DNA of 64,000 bases. Source: Bog-473 sp963828825 (GTDB lineage Bacteria > Actinomycetota > Acidimicrobiia > Acidimicrobiales > RAAP-2). The notes under the pieces were generated by a model. It was not told the DNA's origin. It did not search any database and saw only the letters and a list, made by a program, of their open reading frames with translations. Numbering within the stretch: the stretch's first letter is position 1; every line of letters begins with the position of its first letter. The stretch is from assembly GCA_963828825.1 (NCBI GenBank), contig CAWHGF010000003.1, positions 1-64,000 on the forward strand, written 5' to 3'. Below are positions 1-7,510 of this stretch, piece after piece. The translations under genes and the position numbers were made by a program.

Positions 1-41
1 GTACGGGGCGTAGCTGTCGGTTCGCGTCCGACCCAGTCTCC

Positions 42-3000
42 TTAGAGTTCAATCCCCTGCGGCGTCCCTACATCCACCTCCGACCCGCGAACGATCTGCT
101 GACCCTCCGTGCCCACGCTCCCACTGATCGCGTTCGCCCACTTAGCTGCTGCCAGCGCCCTCCTGCGCTGGGCCGACTGTTCCTTGTTCTCGCGGTCCGG
201 AACTGCACCGAGAGGGCGCTGACCCTCGACCTTCCAGCGGTCCCGGTAAGCCGCGATCGTCGACACCGCTCGCAACCAGCGCTCCTGCTTGACGACTCCG
301 CTCGGGGCATCTCCGAGCGGCCGTACCCAGGTTTCTCTGCGCGCAATCGCCTCTTCGGCCAACGACAAAGCCCGTCGTTCCATGGCTTGGTCCCGCTCGG
401 TGAGCGCCCGGGCCATCTCCGGATCCCTCACTCCCTGGGCTCTCGGGATGAGCCCAGCGATCAGCTGTCCGGTGTGCCGTCGCCTTCCGCCAGCGGCCTG
501 GGACCAGCGATCGATCCGACCATGGAGGACGGCGGCTACATCGACGGCATCAGCGAGAGACTTGCTGGCGATGAGCCGCGGCAGGCCTGTTTCAAGGTCG
601 AGTCCGCGTGCTTCGGCATCGCGTAACCCTGCGAACAGCGGTCCCCGGCCCGCACTGGCGGCCACGATGGCGAGGTCAGCATCGGACAGTCCCGATCGCG
701 CCAGGAGGGCGTCGAAGCGTTCGGCTTGTGCCTCGGTGGCCAGGGTCAGGTACTCGGCGGAGAGCTGCTCCATGCCCTCTGCTTCGTGCCGCTCGCGACG
801 GATCATCTCGTGTGCCGCCACCTCGTCACCTTCGTTCCGCAGCACACCGGCGAGGACATCCTTGGCCGTCATTGGCTCCAGCGCGTCGTCATGCGAGGTC
901 TGAGGGTCGGGGTCGTAATGGGTGTCCACGTAAAGCCGGTTGGACTCCTTGCCCCGAGTGGCCGATACGTAGAGGGTCTCTCGGGTGGTCGAGGGACTCA
1001 CCATGGCGTGCGCCGTGTCGACCGTCCTACCTTGAGCCCGATGAGCAGTCGAGGCATAGGCGAGCTCGACGTGCTCACGAACGTAGACAGCCGGGACGTG
1101 GACCATGCCGGCACCATGACGTCGTTGCAAGGTAAGCGACCCGTCGGTATGTGAGCCGGCCACGCGCCATTGGTCACCATTGCGGACCCAGTGCTTTCCG
1201 GCGTTGAGCCTTCGGTTGTTGTGACGGGTAACCACCTCGTCGCCAATCGCTGCACTCGCACCGCCGGAGACCGGCACCCCGTCTCCTGCGACCCTTCCGG
1301 CGGCAATCAGATCGGCCTGCGCCCGGGAGTTGAGTTCCCCGACGGTGCCCGTATCGGCGGCAATCATCAGGCTGATCTTGCTCTCGTCGATGTCGCGCTT
1401 CCAGGCCTTATAGAGAGCGTCCAGCATCTCGTCCCGGCTGCCTCCGGCCACTCGGCCATGGGCCTCATAGGCGTCGACGGCATCCGGGGACCCAGCCCGC
1501 AGTTCGACACTGGCCGCCTTCTCCCAGGGATTGAGGAACCGACGCACGTCGGTCAGCTCTGGCGCCAGAGTGCCCCGATCGTGGACCAAGGCGGCGAACA
1601 TCCCGCCGGCATCGACGGCGCTCAACTGGCCCTGGTCCCCCACCAGGACCAGCTTGGCTCGAGCGTCGCGGGCTGCCGATACCAGTTCATCCAAGGCGAA
1701 CGTCCCGACCAAGCTCGCTTCATCGACGATCACCAACTGGCCAGCTCGAAGCCGCCATCGGGTTACTTCGCCTTCGACCCGGACCAGTTCGGCGTGGAGG
1801 GCGGAGCGATGCCGCTGCGTTCCGGGAGAGCGAAGTGCTGCCCGCAGTCCCGCAATCCTTTCGAGTCGCTCACCGTATTGGCGTTGCTCGTGGAGCCACT
1901 TCGCGGTGTTCTCCGTCTCGATGCCCAGACTCTCGGCCAGTACCTCTGCGGCCGCCGCCGAAGGGGCTAGGCCGAGCACTGAGCCCGACCCATGCCCGGC
2001 TTCCCAGGCAGCACGGAGTCCCGCCATAGTGGTCGACTTGCCGGTTCCGGCCGGTCCGACCAACACGTCGAGGCGGCGGACCGAGGTGGCGATCTGCTCC
2101 ACGGCGAGGGCCTGATCGACCGACAGCGAATAACTCGCGCCGGGCAGCGGGACTGCCGTGACGGCAGCCACCGTGCCCGTTGCCACGGCGGGGCCATCCA
2201 TCTCTCGCCCAGCATCGAGCAGGCGGGTCTCGGCGTCGATGAGGATGGCGGTGGTGTAGATCTCGTGTCCCTTGGCCCGGAACCGGCTGGTCCCGTCGGC
2301 CCGGCGTAGGTGCTCCGGCGTGAAGTGCAACTCAGGGACAGAGACGAGCAACGACTGCTCTGTGGCCATATCGGCGGTCCTTTCGGCCACGGCGATTCGA
2401 TCGTCGGGAGAGGCGAAGCGGACGCCGTGGAATTGGCGGTGGACCTCGGCCAGGACGTTGGCCCGGGAGAAGGTGGCACGGCGCTCGGACACTGTGCGGA
2501 TGGTAACGATGGCAGCGTCGGCGAGGATCTCGTCGGCGAGGTCACCGGCTCGGAGCAGCGGCAGGTCGTTGCGGCCAGACAACCCCGTCACCCAGGCTTG
2601 CGGGTCTCGTCCGACATAGTTCTCGGCCCGCTGGCGCCACCCGGCGGTCATGGTGCCGAGGGGGTGATGCTCCTTGGCCGGGCGGGTCTCGAGGGTCGCC
2701 CGCTGGCGCAGTTTGATGATCTCCACCGTGGTCGGCTGGCGCCCGTGGGCAGCGACGAAGGCAGGGATCAGCGCCTCCTTGCGCTCTTCGATGGCGGCGG
2801 CCCGTTGGGAGAACTCGGCCAAAAGCGTCTCGGGAACCCCGGCCACCTCCCAGCGGTTCTGATCCGAATGTCGCCGGGATCTTTCGTCCCAGTCCCACCC
2901 CAACTCCCGGGTCAACAGGTCGGCGAGAATGCCCTGATGCAGCTCTCCGAGCATGACCACACTCTTGAACAGACCCCGCGAGTCGAGCGTTCGCCACTGC

Positions 3001-3602
3001 CCATCGGAGACCGACCGGGCCCGATTGGCCACCACTACATGGTCATGGAGCTGGGGGTCACCGGCCCTCGAATCGAAGTGGGTGAACGCGGCTGCCACCA
3101 CGCCCTCGACGTCTTCTTGGACCACGCCGTTCTTGCCCGAGCGCGAGTGAAAGACCTCCCGTTCGGCGTAGGCGAGCACGACCTCGATGGCCCAGCGGTG
3201 GCAGGCAGCGATCGTCGCCTTGGTGTCGGCATCGGCCAAGGCCCACGCCGTAGAGATCGACTTGCTGGGCGAGAAGGTGAGATCGAAGCCGGCTACCGGC
3301 GTCCGACTCGCCGCCGAAGAGCGCACCGGCGGACGCCCGAGCGCCTCGCCCGTGATCGGATCGGCGCACATCCCGAGGAGGTTGAACAAATGTTCCTCAC
3401 TGACCTCCGAGCCGATCTCGATCCCCGCTCCCCCATCAAGGCCGGCCAGGCCAGCGCCGAGGAACACGCCCGGCGGCGTACCGGACGCGGCGTAGTAGTC
3501 GGCCAGGCTGATCGACTGATGACGCACCCCGTCGCCGGCTGCCACCGACTCCATCAGGTACCGATACCCCGATCCCAACGTCATTCTGCGGACTGAAAGC
3601 AC
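42..3602 (-). CDS. MobF-family relaxase/helicase (TrwC/TraA-like)
   Basis: This is a DNA-nicking relaxase fused to a superfamily 1 helicase, which would start and unwind the transferred strand during conjugation. The N-terminal TrwC-type domain (about residues 1-300) shows a tyrosine pair at 36-37 and the three-histidine metal site, with H175 followed by H186 and H188 in QLHDH. A RecD/TraA-like helicase follows, with Walker A GPAGTGKST near residue 515 and a VDEAS Walker B near 625. At 1186 residues it has the usual length for the family. The start is GTG at 3602, preceded by a GAGGA ribosome binding site; the stop is TAA. The palindromes upstream of its start are the likely nicking region. 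Confidence 0.93.
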   Translation of the reverse strand: MLSVRRMTLGSGYRYLMESVAAGDGVRHQSISLADYYAASGTPPGVFLGAGLAGLDGGAGIEIGSEVSEEHLFNLLGMCADPITGEALGRPPVRSSAASRTPVAGFDLTFSPSKSISTAWALADADTKATIAACHRWAIEVVLAYAEREVFHSRSGKNGVVQEDVEGVVAAAFTHFDSRAGDPQLHDHVVVANRARSVSDGQWRTLDSRGLFKSVVMLGELHQGILADLLTRELGWDWDERSRRHSDQNRWEVAGVPETLLAEFSQRAAAIEERKEALIPAFVAAHGRQPTTVEIIKLRQRATLETRPAKEHHPLGTMTAGWRQRAENYVGRDPQAWVTGLSGRNDLPLLRAGDLADEILADAAIVTIRTVSERRATFSRANVLAEVHRQFHGVRFASPDDRIAVAERTADMATEQSLLVSVPELHFTPEHLRRADGTSRFRAKGHEIYTTAILIDAETRLLDAGREMDGPAVATGTVAAVTAVPLPGASYSLSVDQALAVEQIATSVRRLDVLVGPAGTGKSTTMAGLRAAWEAGHGSGSVLGLAPSAAAAEVLAESLGIETENTAKWLHEQRQYGERLERIAGLRAALRSPGTQRHRSALHAELVRVEGEVTRWRLRAGQLVIVDEASLVGTFALDELVSAARDARAKLVLVGDQGQLSAVDAGGMFAALVHDRGTLAPELTDVRRFLNPWEKAASVELRAGSPDAVDAYEAHGRVAGGSRDEMLDALYKAWKRDIDESKISLMIAADTGTVGELNSRAQADLIAAGRVAGDGVPVSGGASAAIGDEVVTRHNNRRLNAGKHWVRNGDQWRVAGSHTDGSLTLQRRHGAGMVHVPAVYVREHVELAYASTAHRAQGRTVDTAHAMVSPSTTRETLYVSATRGKESNRLYVDTHYDPDPQTSHDDALEPMTAKDVLAGVLRNEGDEVAAHEMIRRERHEAEGMEQLSAEYLTLATEAQAERFDALLARSGLSDADLAIVAASAGRGPLFAGLRDAEARGLDLETGLPRLIASKSLADAVDVAAVLHGRIDRWSQAAGGRRRHTGQLIAGLIPRAQGVRDPEMARALTERDQAMERRALSLAEEAIARRETWVRPLGDAPSGVVKQERWLRAVSTIAAYRDRWKVEGQRPLGAVPDRENKEQSAQRRRALAAAKWANAISGSVGTEGQQIVRGSEVDVGTPQGIEL

Positions 3603-3914
3603 GGCGCGTCCTCACGGCCGGGACGCCGGTCGTCCCACACCCCACCGACGACTCCCCGACCACACTCGGCCCTCGGGTGCCAATCGTGTGGCTCAGATTG
3701 GCTGTGCCGTGGGGACGTAGGAATGGGGAGTGTGATGCAGATTGGTTGTGCGGTGGCGAAGTTGGGGGTTTCGAGGCGGGATATGAGAGAGGAGGGCGTC
3801 AGACGGTGTGATGAGAATGACCGAGGGCAATACGGAGGTGCGTAACAGCGCTGACTCGGGTGAGGGCGCACAGGGACGATCTGGAATTGGCGCTCCCGCT
3901 TCTCGCTGCTCTCC

Positions 3915-3940
3915 TCGAACGACGCCATTGCGTCGTTCGA
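3915..3940. repeat. Perfect 11-bp inverted repeat, 4-base loop
   Basis: Positions 3915-3925 (TCGAACGACGC) pair perfectly with 3930-3940 around the loop CATT. There is no T-run after either arm, so it is not a typical intrinsic terminator. It lies about 310 bases upstream of the relaxase start and may be part of the transfer origin. Confidence 0.75.
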
Positions 3941-4004
3941 TAACAGCGATTTCCACCGGAGCTGTGCGGGGTCAAGTTCCGGAGAGGGAAGCCCGTTGGG
4001 CCGA

Positions 4005-4073
4005 ACAAGAACTTCTGGCGGGTTCGCCCGCAGGGCGAACCTCAACGATCGCGACACCGCCAGAAGTTCTTGT
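4005..4073. repeat. Nested inverted repeats (17-bp outer, 9-bp inner)
   Basis: The outer arms 4005-4021 and 4057-4073 are perfect reverse complements (core AGAACTTCTGGCGG). Inside them, 4021-4029 and 4033-4041 form a second hairpin (GGTTCGCCC) with a three-base loop. The structure could fold into a cruciform. Together with the hairpin at 3915-3940 it is the best oriT candidate; a regulator operator or a recombination site are the alternatives. Confidence 0.75.
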
Positions 4074-4551
4074 GAGCCGATCCGGCGACTTGACGCCGTG
4101 AAGCGCCGGTGGTCCCGGCCGGGCGGTGCGACATCGGTCTTGCCTCACCACGTCCGCCAGCGCTTTGGCCATGGGATTGCAAAGGTCACCCGATTACGGC
4201 AAATCCTCGATCCCACGACCACCACCCGGGAGAGACCGAGGGGCGACCGATGGTCGTTCGCCGACCTCCTTGGTGAGTACCGACAACATCGCCAGGGAGA
4301 TTGGACAGTGGACATCAAGCAGGTCTCGTCTGAAGGACGACACATTCGAGTCGGAGGAAGATCAGGACGGATCGCTCTCGCACACAGGGCAGGGGTATCC
4401 ACTCTGGAGCCGGCCGGCTCCCTTGAGGACGAGAAGGAGACGCCGGTCGAGGGACCCAATCCAACGACGATGAATCCGACTTGTGCGTCGCCCTCGCCCG
4501 GGTCGACCGGACCCGGCCCGCCGGGTGGACCAGACGCTCGGAGCGTGACGC

Positions 4552-4671
4552 ATGAATGAGGCGAAGGCGCTCATTCGACTCTCCGCGTATGTCGAGACTT
4601 CCGCCAGCAACCAAACGATCTCCAGGGAATGTCTGCGCGGGCCGATGTCGTCCGGCGGCGGCGCTCCATGA
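4552..4671 (+). CDS. Possible short ORF coupled to the excisionase-like gene
   Basis: A 39-residue frame starts with ATG at 4552. Its TGA stop overlaps the ATG of the next gene (ATGA at 4668-4671), the pattern of translational coupling. The product has no domain I recognise. The overlap is the only real support, and the frame could be chance. Confidence 0.25.
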   Translation: MNEAKALIRLSAYVETSASNQTISRECLRGPMSSGGGAP

Positions 4672-4916
4672 CCGCCTCCCTGATAATTCGCGCCACCGGC
4701 GGGATCGAGTTGCCGCTGGTGTGCTCGCCGTCGCAGGTCGCACCATTGCTCGGGCGATCGGACCATGCCATCCGTGACGACTGTGTTGCGGGCGTCATTC
4801 CGACGCTGCCGAGAGCTGGTGGGTCAGGGGCGCACCACCGAATTGCCACAGCGCGGCTGCTCGATCAGATAGGCGTTCCTTACGAGATCGTTTCGTCCGA
4901 GAAACTGGAGCCGTGA
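4668..4916 (+). CDS. Excisionase-like helix-turn-helix protein
   Basis: This 82-residue protein resembles the MerR/excisionase (Xis) helix-turn-helix type. SPSQVAPLLGRSDHAIRDD fits the helix-turn-helix, and HHRIATARLLDQIGVPYEI fits the wing plus the small C-terminal helix common in actinobacterial excisionase-family proteins. With an integrase encoded 1 kb downstream on the other strand, a role as recombination directionality factor is reasonable. A longer form could begin at 4629, but the ATG at 4668 overlaps the stop of the short upstream frame. A plain transcription regulator is the alternative. Confidence 0.6.
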   Translation: MTASLIIRATGGIELPLVCSPSQVAPLLGRSDHAIRDDCVAGVIPTLPRAGGSGAHHRIATARLLDQIGVPYEIVSSEKLEP

Positions 4917-5082
4917 TATCCGTTGGCACAGCGCCCGCCGGGAACAGGAGCTGCCGAGACGGCGGCTTCTCCGAAGCGCACCACTTCAGTCTGGCATCGA
5001 AATCGACCATTCTGACGTAGGTGTCCCCGGTGGCATTGCTCGGTGGGCCGTTCGGAGTTCACGGTGCGGGTACTCTGGAGCT

Positions 5083-5277
5083 ATGGCCGCACAGCCCGTC
5101 ATGACCGCCGAAGAACTGATCGAACGCGTGCGCCATGCTGGGCCCCCTACCCCCGATGACGTGACGATCCTGTGGGACGGACGGCGCTTGGACTCTCGGG
5201 AGGCCGTGATGCAGTGGCTGGCTGAGGTCGAGGCGAAGCGCTCAGAGGAAGCCGCCGCCGCGGGTGCCGACGCCTGA
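5083..5277 (+). CDS. Small hypothetical protein paired with nucleotidyltransferase
   Basis: This 64-residue acidic protein contains a central TILWDGRRLDSREAVMQWLAEVE stretch spread over residues 27-49, then an Ala/Glu-rich tail. I know no biochemical function for it. Its last 14 bases overlap the nucleotidyltransferase gene (GTG start at 5264), so the two are almost certainly co-translated. Small partner plus nucleotidyltransferase is the layout of MNT/AbiE-type toxin-antitoxin modules, so it may be the cognate partner (inference). Confidence 0.7.
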   Translation: MAAQPVMTAEELIERVRHAGPPTPDDVTILWDGRRLDSREAVMQWLAEVEAKRSEEAAAAGADA

Positions 5278-5812
5278 TGGCCCCCCGCACGACCTCGGAC
5301 GTCTGATCGAGGTCCTCGACCGTCACGAAGTGGAGTATCTGATGGTGGGAGGAGTAGCCGCTATCGGGTATGGCGCCGAGCGTCCGACCGAAGACGCTGA
5401 CTGCGTGGTGCGCCGGGAGCGGGCGAACCTCGACCGGCTCGCTGGTGCCCTGCGGGAGCTGCACGCCCGCCTCCGCGTCGGCGGGATGACCGACGCGGAT
5501 GCCCAAGCACTGCCGGTCCAGATAGACGCCACGACACTCGACCTGGCCGGCATGTCGACCTGGATGACCGACGCCGGCCCATTCGACGTCCTCGCTGGCC
5601 TGGAGGCCACCGACGGCCGCCTGGTTCCATACGAGGAGCTGGTAGTCCGAGCGACGCTGCTGTACGGCGATGGCTTCACGATCAAGGCTGCCGGCCTGGA
5701 GGACATTATTCGGGCCAAAGAGCGCGCCGATCGGACTAAGGATCGGGAGGCCCTACCCGAGCTCCGCGCCTTACGGGATGCCTCAGCTAGCGAAGATACG
5801 CCTCCGTCATAG
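5264..5812 (+). CDS. Nucleotidyltransferase (MNT/AbiEii-like fold)
   Basis: This 182-residue protein has the DNA polymerase beta-type nucleotidyltransferase signature: MVGGVAAIGYG at about 27-37, followed by TEDADCVV with the metal-binding pair D44/D46. Proteins of this kind transfer NMP to RNA or protein targets. Many act as toxins or as antitoxins that modify a partner. The GTG start overlaps the preceding small gene by 14 bases. Being cargo of a mobile element next to a tiny partner suggests a stabilisation or defence module. Which of the pair is the toxin cannot be told from sequence, and a stand-alone resistance-type nucleotidyltransferase is less likely. Confidence 0.8.
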   Translation: MPTPDGPPHDLGRLIEVLDRHEVEYLMVGGVAAIGYGAERPTEDADCVVRRERANLDRLAGALRELHARLRVGGMTDADAQALPVQIDATTLDLAGMSTWMTDAGPFDVLAGLEATDGRLVPYEELVVRATLLYGDGFTIKAAGLEDIIRAKERADRTKDREALPELRALRDASASEDTPPS

Positions 5813-5896
5813 ACGTTGACTCCGGGTCCCGATCTTCACCCAGCACCCAGCGTGACGAGTCCGAAGACGAGGACAACCGCAGATCGAACTCCCCTC

Positions 5897-7144
5897 TTAT
5901 TCGCCCGGCCCCAACGCCGCGAACTCCAGCCCGGCTTCGAGCGAGTCTGCCGCTTCCTGCGCCTGAGCGTCCGTGTTGGCCGTGTACACGCGGAGAGTGA
6001 TCGACGGGTCGGCGTGACCGAGGCGGTCGGCCACGGTCTTGGGATTCAGCCCGGCGGCGAAAAGCTGGGTTGCCGTGTAGTGACGGAGGTCATGGAGCCG
6101 GTAGTCCCAACGATCCACTGCGGGGAGATTGGCCCGAGTGGCCTTCGGTTTGGTCTCGCGTAATTCGGCCAGGGCCGGAGCTTCCATGCGGCGGCACAGC
6201 CGAGTGAAAGCCTGGGTGACCGAGTCCGGACGCGTCGGGTTGGCCGCGTCGACGTCGGGACTGAAGATGTAGCCGTCAGCGGGCAGCTTCACCTTCGCCA
6301 ACTTCGCATCCTCCCTCGCTCGGGCCAAGCGCCCGGCCAGCACGGCCATGGCGTGCTCGCCGAGCAGGAGGCGCCGCGTCTGGTGGGTCTTCGGTGCCTT
6401 GGTCCCGATGCCGTCGGAGGTCTGCCAGATCGACTGGCGCACCGTGACTGCGGAGCCCCGCCAGTCCACATCGGACCATCGCAATCCGCACAGTTCACCC
6501 CGGCGCATGCCGGTCAGTGCGGCCAACGTGATGACTGCGGCCATCTCCGGCGAACGCGACGATGGCCGGCCGGCCTCTCGGATCAATGCCGACACCCGGA
6601 TGGGTGGTGGGACTGACAACTCCGCCTTACGAGGCGTCGGTGCCGTGGCATCGTCCGCGACATTGGAAGTGACCCATCCCCACTTACGACCCTGACGGAG
6701 CGCCGCGCTGATGATGCGGTGCAGGTGGTGCACCGTCCGTTCGGCCAGTCCCGTACCAAATTGTGCGGCGTAGAACCGGTCGAGGTCATGAGCCGTCAGT
6801 TTGTCGAGGCGTTTCGCCCCGAGTGCCGGGCGGATCTGCTTGTCGATCTTGCGCCGATATTCGTGCAGCGTCTTCGGCGACCATCCCATCCGTTCGCCGT
6901 GCGCGGTCCACTCGTCGAGCAGCACACCGAATGTCGCCGCGCTCCCGCCGAGCCCGCCCCGCTCCACTTCTGCCACAAGCGCAGCGAGTTGCTTGGCGGC
7001 TTCGCGCCTGCCGGCCCCCGGCTCTCGTCGCGGCGCGGTGTACACCCGACTGATCTGCTTCGGCTTTCCGGTAATCGGGTCCTTCCCGAGGAATACACGA
7101 AGCTCCCAACGTCCCGGTGCCTTCTCCCGCATCGTGCCCGCCAC
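5897..7144 (-). CDS. Tyrosine recombinase/integrase
   Basis: This 415-residue phage-type integrase catalyses site-specific integration and excision of the element. An N-terminal arm-binding segment is followed by a core-binding SAM-like domain (about 70-165) and the catalytic domain. The catalytic set is visible: R214 in TGMRRGEL, H351 and R354 in HDLRH, H377 in LGHADPS and the nucleophile Y387 in LRVYT. The gene reads away from the tRNA, its start lying about 90 bases from the tRNA 3' end, so the attachment site is immediately upstream of it. It looks intact, and all catalytic residues are present. Confidence 0.95.
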   Translation of the reverse strand: MAGTMREKAPGRWELRVFLGKDPITGKPKQISRVYTAPRREPGAGRREAAKQLAALVAEVERGGLGGSAATFGVLLDEWTAHGERMGWSPKTLHEYRRKIDKQIRPALGAKRLDKLTAHDLDRFYAAQFGTGLAERTVHHLHRIISAALRQGRKWGWVTSNVADDATAPTPRKAELSVPPPIRVSALIREAGRPSSRSPEMAAVITLAALTGMRRGELCGLRWSDVDWRGSAVTVRQSIWQTSDGIGTKAPKTHQTRRLLLGEHAMAVLAGRLARAREDAKLAKVKLPADGYIFSPDVDAANPTRPDSVTQAFTRLCRRMEAPALAELRETKPKATRANLPAVDRWDYRLHDLRHYTATQLFAAGLNPKTVADRLGHADPSITLRVYTANTDAQAQEAADSLEAGLEFAALGPGE

Positions 7145-7231
7145 GAAGAAGGATTGTAGGGATCCTGTAGGGACAGCGCCACATTTCTATTTCGCCGACT
7201 CGGGAAATAATACTCTGAGCTGGACTTTTTG

Positions 7232-7260
7232 TGGCGCCCCCGGAAGGATTCGAACCTTCG
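7232..7260. other. Probable attachment site within tRNA-Arg 3' end
   Basis: The T arm, 3' acceptor strand and CCA of tRNA-Arg face the integrase gene. For tRNA-targeting tyrosine recombinases the crossover usually lies in this part and a copy of it marks the far end of the element. The second copy is not in the window, so the exact core is inferred. Confidence 0.6.
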
Positions 7261-7306
7261 CACACGGTTTAGGAAACCGATGCTCTTTCCCCTGAGCTAC
7301 GGGGGC
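7232..7306 (-). tRNA. tRNA-Arg (anticodon CCU)
   Basis: Read on the minus strand, a seven-base acceptor stem (GCCCCCG with CGGGGGC), a D arm (GCTC/GAGC), an anticodon loop TTCCTAA giving anticodon CCT, and a T arm with loop TTCGAAT are all present. The discriminator is G at 7235 and CCA is encoded at 7234-7232. The anticodon reads AGG codons (arginine). The gene is complete, so integration of the adjacent element has kept or rebuilt its 3' end. Confidence 0.93.
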
Positions 7307-7510
7307 GTACCCAGACCAGCGGCAACCTCACGGCGCCATGCTTTTGACAATAGTCCATGCGATGCGGTCCCACTATCGGTGCGGTGGAATCCACGACCAT
7401 GCGGCGCAGTAACTCCCGGTCGAGGACGCGTGATCGAGGATCGAATTGTTCGCCTCAACGAATCTCCTTCAACAGATCCGGGCGCCGAGGACCGGTGCCT
7501 CGACCTCGGC

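Larger units (their letters stand above)
3603..4551. other. Palindrome-rich intergenic region, candidate oriT
   Basis: About 950 bases lie between the relaxase start and the next credible gene. Open frames here have no recognisable protein and differ between strands, so I do not call them. The block holds two marked inverted repeats (3915-3940 and 4005-4073, listed separately). A location just upstream of a MobF relaxase, together with such palindromes, is what an origin of transfer looks like. This is inference from context; no nic sequence was matched. Confidence 0.5.
1..7231. mobile_element. Integrated conjugative/mobilizable element, right part
   Basis: This segment carries a MobF relaxase, a palindrome-rich intergenic block, an excisionase-like protein, a nucleotidyltransferase pair and a tyrosine integrase. 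It ends exactly where a complete tRNA-Arg gene begins. The integrase lies next to the 3' end of the tRNA, the usual arrangement for elements that integrate into tRNA genes. The right boundary is therefore placed at 7231/7232. The left boundary and the second attachment site are not in the window, and no type IV secretion or coupling-protein gene is visible, so whether the element is self-transmissible or only mobilizable cannot be decided here. Confidence 0.75.

Noticed and set aside
16..32. T-arm-like hairpin GTCGG-TTCGCGT-CCGAC at the left edge, as part of a tRNA
   Set aside because: The T loop lacks the nearly invariant A58, no CCA or acceptor partner is visible, and it sits downstream of the relaxase stop; it may be a simple hairpin.
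3996..4559. 187-codon frame across the candidate oriT
   Set aside because: Low-complexity, Arg/Thr/Pro-rich sequence with no family; the palindromes run through it and other frames are equally open, as expected in high-GC DNA.
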